From Bacillota bacterium (lineage in GTDB: Bacteria > Bacillota > Clostridia > Acetivibrionales > DTU013), in NCBI GenBank assembly GCA_023435745.1, contig JAEZMD010000002.1, positions 1-64,000 of the forward strand: a stretch of 64,000 bases of DNA, written 5' to 3'. Numbering within the stretch: position 1 is the stretch's first letter; every line of letters starts with the position of its first letter. The position numbers were made by a program, and so were the translations under genes. Shown in pieces: positions 42,662 to 52,642 of this stretch. The notes under the pieces were generated by a model, which saw nothing but the letters and a program-made list of their open reading frames with translations, did not search any database and was not told where the DNA came from.

Positions 42662-43795
42662 TTGACACAAAAGAGGATCTATCTTTCGCCTCCGCATATG
42701 AACGGAATTGAACTGGAATACGTAAAGAATGTATTCGACACTAACTGGATCGCTCCTTTGGGACCACATGTAGATGGTTTTGAAAATGAAATTGCAGAGA
42801 AAATTGGCGTAAAAAGTGCTGTTGCATTGTCATCTGGTACTGCCGGTATTCATCTTGCATTAAAATATTTAGGGGTTGCAGAGAGTGACTACGTCTTCTG
42901 TTCATCACTGACATTTTCCGGATCATGTAATCCGATATTATATGAAAAAGCCATACCGGTATTTGTTGATTCAGAGCCGGAAAGCTGGAATATGTCGCCG
43001 ATCGCGTTGGAAAAAGCTTTTGTCTGGTCTCAGAAGAATGGTATTAAGCCTAAAGCGGTTATTGTAGTCAATTTATATGGCCAAAGCGCTGATTGGGATA
43101 GAATACTACCATTGTGTGAAAAATATTGCGTTCCAATTATTGAAGATGCAGCAGAGTCGCTGGGATCTTTTTATATGGACAAGCCTACTGGCAGCTTCGG
43201 AGACCTTGGCATATTCTCATTTAACGGGAATAAAATCATCACAACTTCAGGCGGAGGTATGGTTGTTTCCAATAATGATGGTGCAATTAAAAAACTGCGG
43301 TTCTGGGCAACACAGTCCAGAGAGCCTGCCAGACATTATGAACATAAGGAAATTGGTTATAACTACCGTATGTCTGGAGTGTGCGCTGCCATAGGGCGCG
43401 GTCAGCTTAAAACACTTGAAGAGAGAGTAGCGGCGAAGAAGAAGGTTTATAACAGGTATAAAAAAGAACTAAAAGCCTTACCAATTACGATGATGCCCAT
43501 TACTGAAAAATGCGCACCAAATTACTGGCTATCCGTTCTGACAATTAACCCGGATAGCTCCGTCAAGCCAAATGACATCATAACTTCACTTGAAAAGGAA
43601 AACATTGAATCCAGGCCGCTATGGAAGCCTATGAATTCACAGCCGATATTTAAGGGATACCATTATTTCAAACACAATGATATTATAAGTATAGGCGATG
43701 ATTTATTCAAGAGAGGCGTATGTCTGCCATCGGGTACGGCTATGTCGGAAGAAGAGTTAGATAGGGTTATAAGTATAATAAAGTCAAATTGGTAA
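42662..43795 (+). CDS. DegT/DnrJ/EryC1 sugar aminotransferase (PglE-like)
   Basis: A 377-residue pyridoxal-phosphate enzyme: YLSPPHMNGIELEYVKNVFDTNW at the N-terminus, SSGTAGIHLALKYLG, DAAESLGSFY (cofactor Asp) and the Schiff-base Lys in FSFNGNKIITTSGGG. It adds an amino group to C4 of UDP-4-keto-6-deoxy-HexNAc, made by the dehydratase at 40028. The start is TTG 42662, after GAGGGGATG. No PglD-type acetyltransferase follows, so the amino group may stay free or be modified elsewhere. The stereochemistry at C4 (bacillosamine or FucNAc4N series) is not determined. Confidence 0.9.
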   Translation: MTQKRIYLSPPHMNGIELEYVKNVFDTNWIAPLGPHVDGFENEIAEKIGVKSAVALSSGTAGIHLALKYLGVAESDYVFCSSLTFSGSCNPILYEKAIPVFVDSEPESWNMSPIALEKAFVWSQKNGIKPKAVIVVNLYGQSADWDRILPLCEKYCVPIIEDAAESLGSFYMDKPTGSFGDLGIFSFNGNKIITTSGGGMVVSNNDGAIKKLRFWATQSREPARHYEHKEIGYNYRMSGVCAAIGRGQLKTLEERVAAKKKVYNRYKKELKALPITMMPITEKCAPNYWLSVLTINPDSSVKPNDIITSLEKENIESRPLWKPMNSQPIFKGYHYFKHNDIISIGDDLFKRGVCLPSGTAMSEEELDRVISIIKSNW

Positions 43796-43829
43796 TAAAA
43801 AAGAGATTTGAGTTAAACGAGGGATCAAA

Positions 43830-44504
43830 GTGTATAGAAAGTATTTTAAGAGGATAATGGACTTTATACTATCTTTATGTGCACTTATTGTTTTTTCACC
43901 GGTTTTGCTTATCATTGCAATGCTGGTAAGCATAAAACTGGGAAAGCCGGTTTTGTTTAAGCAGAAGCGTCCGGGTAAGGACAAAAAAATATTTACGCTA
44001 TACAAGTTTAGGACCATGACCGACGAGAGAGATGAAAATGGCGAGCTCTTGCCGGATTCAATAAGGCTGACAAGGTTTGGCCGGTTACTTCGATCTACAA
44101 GCCTGGATGAGCTTCCGGAGCTATGGAACATCATAAAGGGAGATATGAGTATAGTTGGACCCAGACCTCAGCTTATCAAGGATCTGGTATTTATGTCACC
44201 TGAACAAAAAATGCGTCAAACGGTCATGCCAGGGCTTTCAGGCTGGGCACAAGTGAATGGGAGAAATGGCATATCATGGGAAGAAAAACTAGCTCTGGAT
44301 CTTGAATATATTGAAAAAATTTCATTCGCACTAGACATGAAAATAGTGTTTATGACAGTTGAAAAGGTGTTCAAACGGGAGGGCATTAGTGCCGTCGGGA
44401 CAGACACTGCAGAAGACTTAGGTGATTATTTGCTGCGAGAAAATAAGATTGATGAGAAAGCGTACTTATCTGCAATACAAGAGAGCAAAACATTTTATGT
44501 GTAA
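43830..44504 (+). CDS. Undecaprenyl-phosphate sugar phosphotransferase, second copy (PglC-like)
   Basis: A 224-residue phosphoglycosyltransferase with one membrane segment (IMDFILSLCALIVFSPVLLIIAMLV), KQKRPGKDKKIFTLYKFRTM, STSLDELPELWNIIKGDMSIVGPRP and PGLSGWAQVNGRNGISW. The C-terminal tail (about 190-224) is longer than that of the first copy. The start is GTG 43830. Two initiating enzymes in one locus suggest two repeat-unit types, or two donors (the diamino sugar and FucNAc). It follows the aminotransferase as pglC does with pglE-like genes elsewhere. Confidence 0.9.
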   Translation: MYRKYFKRIMDFILSLCALIVFSPVLLIIAMLVSIKLGKPVLFKQKRPGKDKKIFTLYKFRTMTDERDENGELLPDSIRLTRFGRLLRSTSLDELPELWNIIKGDMSIVGPRPQLIKDLVFMSPEQKMRQTVMPGLSGWAQVNGRNGISWEEKLALDLEYIEKISFALDMKIVFMTVEKVFKREGISAVGTDTAEDLGDYLLRENKIDEKAYLSAIQESKTFYV

Positions 44505-44514
44505 GGAGCATATA

Positions 44515-45264
44515 ATGGCACTGTTAAATGATATTCAAGTATCAATCATTACGCCTGTTTATAATTCCGAAAAATTCATAGGGGACACAATTAAGAGTGT
44601 TTTAGCACAGACTTATAAAAACTGGGAAATGCTGATAGTTGATGATTGTTCAAAAGATAAAACGGCTAACGTCATTAAGCAGTTTTCTGATTCGCGTGTT
44701 AAGTACTTTAAGCTGGAGATGAACTCTGGCGCTGCTATAGCCAGAAATGAAGCCTTAGAGAAAGCCCAGGGGAAATATATAGCTTTTCTTGATGCCGATG
44801 ATATGTGGAAGCCTGAGAAGTTGGAAAAGCAGTTGGATTTTATGATGAAAAACAATGTTGGATTTTCATTTACCGGGTATGAGATACTGGGAGAGAATAA
44901 AAATAAGATCATTAAGGTTCCGAAGACGTTAAATTATGGTCAGTTCATGAAGAATACGATAATAGGGACCTTAACAGTTATGCTTAATAAAGAATTAGTT
45001 GGTGAGGTAAGGCTTGTAAATGTAAAAAAAGATCATGATTCTATGACTTGGGCAAAACTGTTAAGAGAAGGTAATATAGCTTATGGTCTTAATGAAAGTT
45101 TAGCATATTACAGGAAAGTGGAAGGATCCATTTCAAATAACAAGTTTAAGGCAGTAAAGAATCATTGGAATAACTGCCGACGAATAGAAAAGATATCAAT
45201 TCCAAGATGTACGTATTATTTTATTTTTTATATTTTTAACGCCTTTAAGAAACATTTTTTCTAA
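44515..45264 (+). CDS. Family 2 glycosyltransferase
   Basis: A 249-residue GT-A enzyme: VSIITPVYNSEKFIGDTIKSV, LIVDDCSKDKT, AAIARNEALEKAQGKYIAFLDADDMW (metal-binding Asp-Asp). The C-terminus is basic and hydrophobic, so membrane-associated. The start is ATG 44515, after AGGAG. The sequence resembles TuaG/WbbD-type transferases that add the second sugar to a lipid-linked unit; the donor is unknown. Confidence 0.88.
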   Translation: MALLNDIQVSIITPVYNSEKFIGDTIKSVLAQTYKNWEMLIVDDCSKDKTANVIKQFSDSRVKYFKLEMNSGAAIARNEALEKAQGKYIAFLDADDMWKPEKLEKQLDFMMKNNVGFSFTGYEILGENKNKIIKVPKTLNYGQFMKNTIIGTLTVMLNKELVGEVRLVNVKKDHDSMTWAKLLREGNIAYGLNESLAYYRKVEGSISNNKFKAVKNHWNNCRRIEKISIPRCTYYFIFYIFNAFKKHFF

Positions 45265-45297
45265 AGGTAAAGAGGGTAATGCCGGAGGTGTGTTTTC

Positions 45298-46608
45298 ATG
45301 AAACTAGCTATAGCGGGCACCGGATATGTGGGCTTGGTCACTGCCGTATGTATGGCGGATAAGGGTCATACGGTTACTTGTGTCGATACGGATGAAAATA
45401 AAATAAGGATGCTTAACAATGGTATTGCAACTATTTATGAGAATGGCTTGCAGGATATCATGAAGAAGAATGTTGAACGATTAACCTATACGACCAATTA
45501 TAAAGCGGCATATAAAGATGCAGATATTATTTTTATTGCTGTAGGCACACCGGAGAAGAAGGATGGTTCAGCTAATTTATCATATGTTTACAGTGTTACA
45601 AAACAAATAGCAGAGTCTTTACAGAAGGACTGCACTGTTGTTGTTAAGTCAACTGTACCAATCGGAACAAATGACAAGGTGGAAAAGATATTAAATGATT
45701 ACAAAGCAAAAGATGTTAGCATAGATGTTGTTTCAAACCCGGAATTCCTGGCTCAGGGTACGGCCGTACGCGATACGCTGCATGCTAACCGTATAATTAT
45801 TGGGGTAAGTAATAAAAAGAGTGAAAATATAATGCGTAAATTATATGAACATTTTGACGCTCCAGTATTGATTACTGACAGGCAAAGCGCAGAGATGATC
45901 AAATATGCATCAAATGATTTTCTTGCTCTCAGAATTTCCTTCATTAATGAGATAGCTAACTTATGTGAGCTAATAGGAGCAAATATTGATGATGTGGCAA
46001 AGGGTATGGGTTTTGACCCGAGAATAGGTGATAAGTTTCTGAAAGCCGGGATTGGATATGGCGGAAGTTGTTTCCCAAAAGATACAAAGGCGCTTCATTG
46101 GCTTGCCAATATGAATGATTATGAGATAAAGACAATAAAGGCTGCTATTGAAGTAAATGAACAGCAAAAGATAAGGCTAATTAAAAAGGCAAAAAAATAT
46201 TACAGCAACTTTGATGGATTAACAGTAGCAGTATTAGGCCTTTCGTTCAAGCCGGGAACTGATGATGCCAGAGAAGCTCCGTCACTTGTGAATATTCCAA
46301 TTCTGCTTGATTATGGTGCAAACATTAAAGCATTTGATCCATTTGGAGTTGAAAATTTCAAAAAAGCTATGAAACAGCATTATGATATAAGTAATCTCGA
46401 TTGTTTGACTTATTACAGTACAATTGATGAAACAATTATAAACTCGGATATTTGTTTTATTTTTACGGATTGGGATGAGATTAAGAACTACAACGTTTCA
46501 AAATATGAATTGCTTATGAAAAAAGCAATAATTCTTGATGGAAGAAACTGTTATGATTTAAACAGATTCAGGGATCTGAATGTAATTTATGAAAGTATTG
46601 GCAGATAA
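45298..46608 (+). CDS. ugd: UDP-glucose 6-dehydrogenase
   Basis: A 436-residue enzyme oxidising UDP-glucose to UDP-glucuronate with two NAD. The NAD loop is IAGTGYVGLVTAVCMA, then VVSNPEFLAQGTAVRDTL, and the catalytic Cys in GIGYGGSCFPKDTKAL (about residue 260). The start is ATG 45298, after GCCGGAGGTG. The product implies an acidic sugar in the polysaccharide. It is distinct from the UDP-HexNAc dehydrogenase at 57882. Confidence 0.93.
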   Translation: MKLAIAGTGYVGLVTAVCMADKGHTVTCVDTDENKIRMLNNGIATIYENGLQDIMKKNVERLTYTTNYKAAYKDADIIFIAVGTPEKKDGSANLSYVYSVTKQIAESLQKDCTVVVKSTVPIGTNDKVEKILNDYKAKDVSIDVVSNPEFLAQGTAVRDTLHANRIIIGVSNKKSENIMRKLYEHFDAPVLITDRQSAEMIKYASNDFLALRISFINEIANLCELIGANIDDVAKGMGFDPRIGDKFLKAGIGYGGSCFPKDTKALHWLANMNDYEIKTIKAAIEVNEQQKIRLIKKAKKYYSNFDGLTVAVLGLSFKPGTDDAREAPSLVNIPILLDYGANIKAFDPFGVENFKKAMKQHYDISNLDCLTYYSTIDETIINSDICFIFTDWDEIKNYNVSKYELLMKKAIILDGRNCYDLNRFRDLNVIYESIGR

Positions 46609-46648
46609 ATAAAATTTCGAGAACAAGATAGTAATGGAGAGACAGAAG

Positions 46649-47722
46649 ATGACAGGCATTATTTTTATTGGTGAAATCGGAAAATGCCCTTTTATTAATA
46701 AATATACTGATGTTTTAAATAGGGAGAATGTTCCGTTTGATATTATATGCTGGGATAAGTCTCCGGAATTAGACAGGAAGCCGGGGGATAATGTTATCAG
46801 CTTCAGGCATAAAACAAAAGAACAACGCCATTACCTGTTAAAAATTAAAGACTTTCTTTTATTTGGAAGCTTTGTGAAGAGAGTTATTTTTGAAAAAAAA
46901 TATGATAAATTGATAATATTAACGACATTAACAGGCATTTTTCTATATTCAACAATTATAAAAAAATATAAGGGTAAATATATTTTTGATTATAGAGATG
47001 CCAGCTATGAATACTTCACAATTTTCAAGTATATGGTAAGAAGAATTATAAAAAATTCCTGTTTCACTTGTATCTCCTCGCAAGGCTTTAAGGAGATTCT
47101 ACCGAAAGATTATGAATACATTGTTTCACATAATTTCAAATATTCTGATTTAGATAGAAAAGTTTTATCATTTGAAAAAAAATCAAAAAACGATAAGATT
47201 GTTGTTAGTTATATTGGGATTCTTAGGGATAGTTCATACTTAAAACTGCTAATAGATATTTTCAAAGATGATGAGAGATTTGTATTAAATATTAACGGCG
47301 GCGGAGATAATTACCATGAGATTTCAGAGTATTCGCGGAATTGCTCAAATATTATTTGTACCGGCAGTTATAATGAAGCTGAGAAAATGATGTTTTTAAA
47401 GCAGGCTGATCTGTTATGTTACAATTATCCGTGTTCATATAATAACAATATTGCTTTAGCTAATAAGTATTATGACGGACTTATTTACAAGAAGCCTCTT
47501 TTATGTAATCCCGATACATACTCAGGCAGATTGGTCAAAGACAATGAGGTCGGAATTAGTTTGGATTTTTCGGATACTGATTTTAAGGACAAGCTTTATG
47601 ATTATTATCATTGTTTATGTGCCGAAAAGTATGTAAATACTGCTGAAGAACTACTACAGCAAGTCATTGAGGAAGACGAGATATATATGCGGCATATACT
47701 GGCATTTGTCCGGAAGGATTAG
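46649..47722 (+). CDS. Glycosyltransferase, GT-B-like
   Basis: A 357-residue protein that reads as a GT-B fold transferase: an N-terminal domain with FDYRDASYEYF and a C-terminal donor domain with YIGILRDSSYLKLLIDIF, LNINGGGDNY, CTGSYNEAEKMMFLKQADLLC and NKYYDGLIYKKPLLCN. The classic E-x7-E motif is weak. ATG 46649 has GGAGAG 7 bases upstream and is chosen over ATG 46634. It lies in the A+T-rich centre of the locus. Linkage and donor are unknown. Confidence 0.75.
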   Translation: MTGIIFIGEIGKCPFINKYTDVLNRENVPFDIICWDKSPELDRKPGDNVISFRHKTKEQRHYLLKIKDFLLFGSFVKRVIFEKKYDKLIILTTLTGIFLYSTIIKKYKGKYIFDYRDASYEYFTIFKYMVRRIIKNSCFTCISSQGFKEILPKDYEYIVSHNFKYSDLDRKVLSFEKKSKNDKIVVSYIGILRDSSYLKLLIDIFKDDERFVLNINGGGDNYHEISEYSRNCSNIICTGSYNEAEKMMFLKQADLLCYNYPCSYNNNIALANKYYDGLIYKKPLLCNPDTYSGRLVKDNEVGISLDFSDTDFKDKLYDYYHCLCAEKYVNTAEELLQQVIEEDEIYMRHILAFVRKD

Positions 47723-47751
47723 AATATTTTTGGGGGAAGACCTGCTGAATT

Positions 47752-48783
47752 ATGAAAAAAGTTATTGTTACTATTGATACAGAAGGTCATGATGGTAAGG
47801 ACCCGGTGTCTTGCTTGATATGGGGCAAAACAGATAGCGGCTCATATGGAATTGAAAAGTTGATAGAAATATGCGATTCCTTTGACGTGCAGGCTTTATT
47901 TTTTGTGGATATCGCTGAGGCTTGGGATTACGGAGAGCAAGAAATCGCGGATGTAATAAATTTTATTGAAAAAAGTGGACACAATACGGGCGTACATATA
48001 CATCCCGACCATATGGCGGATAAAAGCAGGCTGTTCTTATGGGAATACTCATATGATGAGCAGTATGAAATCATTTTGAAATGCACTGAACTATATAAGA
48101 AAATTACAGGGAAAATGCCGGTTGCTTTTCGTGCCGGTAAATACGGGGCAAATACTGAAACACTGGACATATTATCGGAATTAGGATACCGGCTGGACTT
48201 TTCGCAATTTTTCGGTCAGAAATGGTGCGGAATAAATCCGCCGTTGACCCGTAATACTCCATGCAGATATAAAAATATAATTGAAGTCCCTGTCACAGTA
48301 TATGAAAGTATTAGTTTAGGGAAATTTAAAAGATATGATAAAATTGATGCATCAATGAATTCTTTAGAATATCGGCACGTTATGAATAATATGAAAAAAT
48401 TAAAGGATAACTTAGTTATATCTTTGTTTTACCATAGCTTTTCTCTTCTGAACTGGCGGAAGAACCCGGATAACGTCTCAATAAATCAAAGTGAACTAAG
48501 AAAATTTACGAAGGCGTTAGAGTATATTAAGAAATCAAGTGAGTATTGTTTTGTTGATATAATATCCTTAGATAATGAAATGCGTGAAAGGGCATCCGAA
48601 TGTGATGGAGATAATTGCTTCTTCAAAAATAAGAATATTTTTACCAGTTACATATTTACCTTAATGAAGGCTTTGCAGATACTAAGATATGATCATAAAA
48701 ATAATAAGGCAAACGTAATAATTGGCATTACAATTGTTGGCTTAATATTCATTCTAAGTTTAGTTTTAATGCTTGTACTATAA
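47752..48783 (+). CDS. Polysaccharide-deacetylase-fold protein with C-terminal membrane anchor
   Basis: A 343-residue protein. VIVTIDTEGHDG stands for the first metal motif (Asp-Thr-Glu rather than Asp-Asp), TGVHIHPDH gives two histidines, and FRAGKYGANTETLDILSELGYRLDFS matches the third motif of the NodB-like fold. Residues about 318-343 form one strongly hydrophobic segment, so the catalytic part probably faces the cytoplasm or cell surface as a tail-anchored protein. It may remove N- or O-acetyl groups from the polymer or its precursors. Confidence 0.75.
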   Translation: MKKVIVTIDTEGHDGKDPVSCLIWGKTDSGSYGIEKLIEICDSFDVQALFFVDIAEAWDYGEQEIADVINFIEKSGHNTGVHIHPDHMADKSRLFLWEYSYDEQYEIILKCTELYKKITGKMPVAFRAGKYGANTETLDILSELGYRLDFSQFFGQKWCGINPPLTRNTPCRYKNIIEVPVTVYESISLGKFKRYDKIDASMNSLEYRHVMNNMKKLKDNLVISLFYHSFSLLNWRKNPDNVSINQSELRKFTKALEYIKKSSEYCFVDIISLDNEMRERASECDGDNCFFKNKNIFTSYIFTLMKALQILRYDHKNNKANVIIGITIVGLIFILSLVLMLVL

Positions 48784-48804
48784 TAATACAAAGGGAACAT
48801 ATGG

Positions 48805-50064
48805 ATGATGAATAGCGATTTTGACATTCTTTTTTTGGGAAGGCTTTACCCAAGAGAACTTGAGACAGAAATAGTCAGTAAATCACATGATAACATGGAG
48901 GATGCGCAAAATGCGCTGCAATGGAACCTTATTGAAGGCCTGGATCGTATTAATAACACTCCTGTAAAAATCATTAACATTATTCCTGTTGGTTCTTATC
49001 CGAAATATTATGATGATTGCTATATCAAAACAAGATTTTTTAAGCATCATCCTAAGGCTGAAGACATTAATGTCGGCTATTTGAATTTATGTTATGCTAA
49101 ACATCCGCTATTGAAGTACTATATTTTCCCATATGCAAAAGATTGGGCTGCAAGGAAAACAGGTAAGCAAAAAATCATATTTTTATATACAATGGATAAT
49201 GATTTTTTATATTGTGTGAAACGCTTAAAGAGAATTGATCCGTCAATTCATTGCTGTACGGTAATCGCTGATTTACCGGACTACATGAATTTATCTATCA
49301 GAAAAAGAAGAGTGCTGTCATGGTACTTAAAACATGTAACAAAGAGTATTAAACGAAAAGTGAAGTATACAGACTCATTTGTATTGCTGACAAAGCTTAT
49401 GAAGGAGTATCTTATGATTAATAAACCTTTTGTGGTTATAGAGGGTATATCAACGGATGCTTTTTCCGGGATAGTTACAAAGGTGGATTCAACAGTTTTA
49501 AAAACGATAGTATATACAGGTACTCTTCATGAGAAATTTGGGATTCTTCTCCTTCTGGAGGCATTCTCCAGGATAGATAAGGATAACTACCGTTTGATTA
49601 TCTGCGGAATCGGAGATTCTGCCGATAAGGTCAAAAATATGGCAAAGGCGGACAAGCGAATCGAATATAAAGGACAGCTTCCTCACAAGGAAGTGCTTGA
49701 ACTTCAATTACAGGCAACTATTTTAGTAAATCCCCGACAGAATAACGAAGAATTTACAAAGTATAGTTTCCCGTCGAAAGATATGGAATATCTTTCATCA
49801 GGACGCCCGGTTGTGGCCTATAAACTTGACGGAATTCCGGATGAATATGACGATTATATACAGTATGTTCGTGACAATTCGATTGATGCGTTAAGCTTGA
49901 AATTAGTTGATGTATGCGAAAAAAGTAATGAGGAATTGGAAGCAATCGGACGCAGAGGTAAGGAATTTGTATTGAGGGAAAAGAATAAGTTTGTACAGAC
50001 CGAGCGAATAATGGAGATGGTAGAAGGCCTGATAAAAGCAGGATACAGGGATCGGGATAATTAG
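48805..50064 (+). CDS. Family 4 glycosyltransferase (GT-B)
   Basis: A 419-residue protein. The C-terminal donor domain carries TIVYTGTLHEKFGILLLLEAF, LIICGIGDSADKVK, YKGQLPHKEVLELQLQATILVNPRQ and the Ser-rich FPSKDMEYLSSGRPVVAYKLDGIP, in the place of the family's E-x7-E motif. It is cytoplasmic, with basic patches for membrane contact. The start is ATG 48805. The stop is 12 bases before the next glycosyltransferase. Donor and acceptor cannot be deduced. Confidence 0.85.
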   Translation: MMNSDFDILFLGRLYPRELETEIVSKSHDNMEDAQNALQWNLIEGLDRINNTPVKIINIIPVGSYPKYYDDCYIKTRFFKHHPKAEDINVGYLNLCYAKHPLLKYYIFPYAKDWAARKTGKQKIIFLYTMDNDFLYCVKRLKRIDPSIHCCTVIADLPDYMNLSIRKRRVLSWYLKHVTKSIKRKVKYTDSFVLLTKLMKEYLMINKPFVVIEGISTDAFSGIVTKVDSTVLKTIVYTGTLHEKFGILLLLEAFSRIDKDNYRLIICGIGDSADKVKNMAKADKRIEYKGQLPHKEVLELQLQATILVNPRQNNEEFTKYSFPSKDMEYLSSGRPVVAYKLDGIPDEYDDYIQYVRDNSIDALSLKLVDVCEKSNEELEAIGRRGKEFVLREKNKFVQTERIMEMVEGLIKAGYRDRDN

Positions 50065-50076
50065 AGGAGAAAAACT

Positions 50077-51330
50077 TTGAGAGTTTTATGGTTATGTAAT
50101 GTAATACTACCAATAATTGCCGATAATTTAGGCAAAGGGGCAGCACCGCTAGGTGGATGGTTAACCGGGATGCTCAATCCTCTTATTAATAGAGAAGAGG
50201 TCTCGATAGGAATCTGCTTCCCTATTGCCAAAGGTGATAAATTACTGCTTGGACAAGTTGAGGGCATTAAGTATTATGGGTTTCCTGAAAATACATCAGT
50301 CCCGTACAAATACGATAGAAGTGTTGAGCAGTATTTGAAAAAGGCGATTGATGATTTTCACCCGGATATAGTTCATATCTTTGGCACAGAATATCCTCAC
50401 TCTCTTGCTATGACAAAAGTATTTGGTCAACCTGATCGTATGGTCATCAATATTCAAGGTTTAGCAAGTGTGCTTACAAAATATTATTATGCTAACGTGC
50501 CCAGCAATGTAGTTTCAAGATATACTTTTCGTGATTTTGTCAAGCAAGATAATATTCGCCAGCAAAAGAAGAAGTTTTCAAAACGCGGTATCTTTGAAAT
50601 TGAGGCTTTGAATAATGTAAACCATGTTATTGGAAGAACTGATTGGGACGAGGCATGCACATCTCAGATAAATCCCAACGCTCAATATCATTTTTGTAAT
50701 GAAACATTGCGGGATGAGTTTTACAAGCATACTTGGGACATTGATAAATGTGATAAATATTCCATCTTCCTAAGCCAAGTGGGATACCCAATAAAAGGGT
50801 TTCACTATTTACTTGAGGCGATGCCACAAATTTTGAAGAGGTTTCCAGAGACACAAATTTATACAACCGGAAATAATGTTTTGGATATTTCAAGGCTTAG
50901 GATCTCGTCGTATCACAAATATATAGCTGAACTTATAGTGAAAAATAAACTAGAAGAGAAAGTTCATTTTTTAGGATTTCTTAACGAGTATGAGATGTGC
51001 CAAAGATTTTTAAAATCACATGTATTTGTTTCGCCATCAATTATTGAGAATGAATCTAATTCAGTTAGCGAAGCTAAAATTTTAGGAGTACCAGTTGTTG
51101 CTTCTTATGTTGGTGGTGTTACGAATCGTATTACTAATGGAGTAGATGGTTACATATACCAGCACAACGCTCCCTATATGTTAGCATATTATATATGTAA
51201 ATTATTTAATAATAATGAGCTTTCGGTAAAAATGTCTGTCAATGCTAGAAAGCATGCTATAGATACTCATAGTATATTTGATAATACAAATAAACTAATG
51301 AGCATATATACTAAAATGCTTGGAATATAG
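50077..51330 (+). CDS. Family 4 glycosyltransferase
   Basis: A 417-residue GT-B protein: an N-terminal acceptor domain (LGGWLTGMLNPLI, DIVHIFGTEYPHSLAM) and a C-terminal domain with LSQVGYPIKGFHYLLEAMPQIL, VHFLGFLNEYEMCQRFLKSHVFVSPS and the E-x7-E region IENESNSVSEAKILGVPVVAS. The start is TTG 50077, after GAGGAG. It is part of the A+T-rich cassette and probably extends the repeat unit. Linkage unknown. Confidence 0.87.
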   Translation: MRVLWLCNVILPIIADNLGKGAAPLGGWLTGMLNPLINREEVSIGICFPIAKGDKLLLGQVEGIKYYGFPENTSVPYKYDRSVEQYLKKAIDDFHPDIVHIFGTEYPHSLAMTKVFGQPDRMVINIQGLASVLTKYYYANVPSNVVSRYTFRDFVKQDNIRQQKKKFSKRGIFEIEALNNVNHVIGRTDWDEACTSQINPNAQYHFCNETLRDEFYKHTWDIDKCDKYSIFLSQVGYPIKGFHYLLEAMPQILKRFPETQIYTTGNNVLDISRLRISSYHKYIAELIVKNKLEEKVHFLGFLNEYEMCQRFLKSHVFVSPSIIENESNSVSEAKILGVPVVASYVGGVTNRITNGVDGYIYQHNAPYMLAYYICKLFNNNELSVKMSVNARKHAIDTHSIFDNTNKLMSIYTKMLGI

Positions 51331-51380
51331 CATATAAGAAATTGGAATTCTTATTAAAAGTTAAACGGGGGATAGGTTAA

Positions 51381-52595
51381 TTGGAAATTGAATCAAAGAG
51401 CTTTACTGAATCGCATAAAGGAATATTACTTCTTCCAACAATACTATACTTTCTGAGCATGGACTTTATGCATTTATCTAATTATTTAATGCTATTATTT
51501 GTTGCATTATGTTTACTTGTGACAAATTCAAATACAATTATTTACTTGAAAGCAGAGTTTTTTATGCTTTTTTTTTCATTTCTTAGTTATTTTTGCATTT
51601 ATCATATAAATAATGCTATCACTTTATACAATTTGGTTGTGTATCTATTTGGACCAATTGCTATGTATATATGTGGGCAACTTCTAATCAATTCCAACAC
51701 AAATGAAAACAACCTGATTGCATATATTTATACAATTGCTGCCGGGCTGTTTACACATGGAGTGCTAAATATTATATTGTTTTTGAGAACTGGTGTTGAT
51801 ATCTTAACACTAGATGGCCGAAGTATTCAAAATATCTGGGGTGGCTATTGTTCGGCAACGCTTCAGAATACCAACTTTGTTATGACTATCGCGCTTCTGT
51901 TTTTTGGCCTATTTATTTCAAAGTCATTCTTGGAGAGGATTACCATTTTCTTATGCTGCTTGTTTTCAGTTTATGCATCAATTGTTACAGCATCAAGAAC
52001 GATTTTGTATTTAGCCATAATAGTACCTTGTATTGTTACAGTGTTTTTCTACTTTATAAATAGGAAAGAAATAAGCAAACTGACGAGATTAACTGTGGTT
52101 ATATCAATTACTATAATTATCTGTTTACTGATATACTCATCAAATATTTTTAATGTTCAAGATTGGTTTAATTCAACATCTCTTGCACAACGTACAGAAA
52201 ATGGCATTAATAATGCAGTATTAAGAAATTCGCGATGGAAATATTCAGCCATGGTATGGAATAGTATACTTGACTATCCTTTCGGAAATAATCCAATAAA
52301 ACACTTTGCTCATAATATGTGGTTAGATGCAGCAAGGCTTACAGGAATAATTCCATTTTTCTTTTTAGTCCTATATTCAATTTTAACAATAAAAACACTT
52401 ATTCAATTTATTCTTTGTAAACAAATTGGGCTAAAAATAAAGTACATTGCTTTTTCGATTTATGTTGCTTGTACTATCCTATTCTTTATTGAACCAATAT
52501 TAGAGGGGATTCCCTATTTTTTCTCATTATTTTGTTTTATCAACAGTATGATAAGCAAATTACTATATAACAAAACAGTTAGTGTCAGGTACTGA
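51381..52595 (+). CDS. Polysaccharide polymerase (Wzy/O-antigen ligase-like)
   Basis: A 404-residue integral membrane protein with about ten hydrophobic segments. A large extracellular-type loop (about 255-325) contains RTENGINNAVLRNSRWKYSAMVWN and the His-containing FAHNMWLDAARLTG, as in the Wzy/WaaL superfamily. The gene is very A+T-rich, typical of wzy genes. The start is TTG 51381, after GGGGGATAGG. It would link flipped repeat units outside the membrane and so defines the polymer's serotype. Such proteins have little sequence conservation, so the call rests on topology and context. Confidence 0.8.
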   Translation: MEIESKSFTESHKGILLLPTILYFLSMDFMHLSNYLMLLFVALCLLVTNSNTIIYLKAEFFMLFFSFLSYFCIYHINNAITLYNLVVYLFGPIAMYICGQLLINSNTNENNLIAYIYTIAAGLFTHGVLNIILFLRTGVDILTLDGRSIQNIWGGYCSATLQNTNFVMTIALLFFGLFISKSFLERITIFLCCLFSVYASIVTASRTILYLAIIVPCIVTVFFYFINRKEISKLTRLTVVISITIIICLLIYSSNIFNVQDWFNSTSLAQRTENGINNAVLRNSRWKYSAMVWNSILDYPFGNNPIKHFAHNMWLDAARLTGIIPFFFLVLYSILTIKTLIQFILCKQIGLKIKYIAFSIYVACTILFFIEPILEGIPYFFSLFCFINSMISKLLYNKTVSVRY

Positions 52596-52642
52596 TAATA
52601 TCAAAAAACGGTTTATTTAGAGTTTCTTCATTGGGGGATGTT

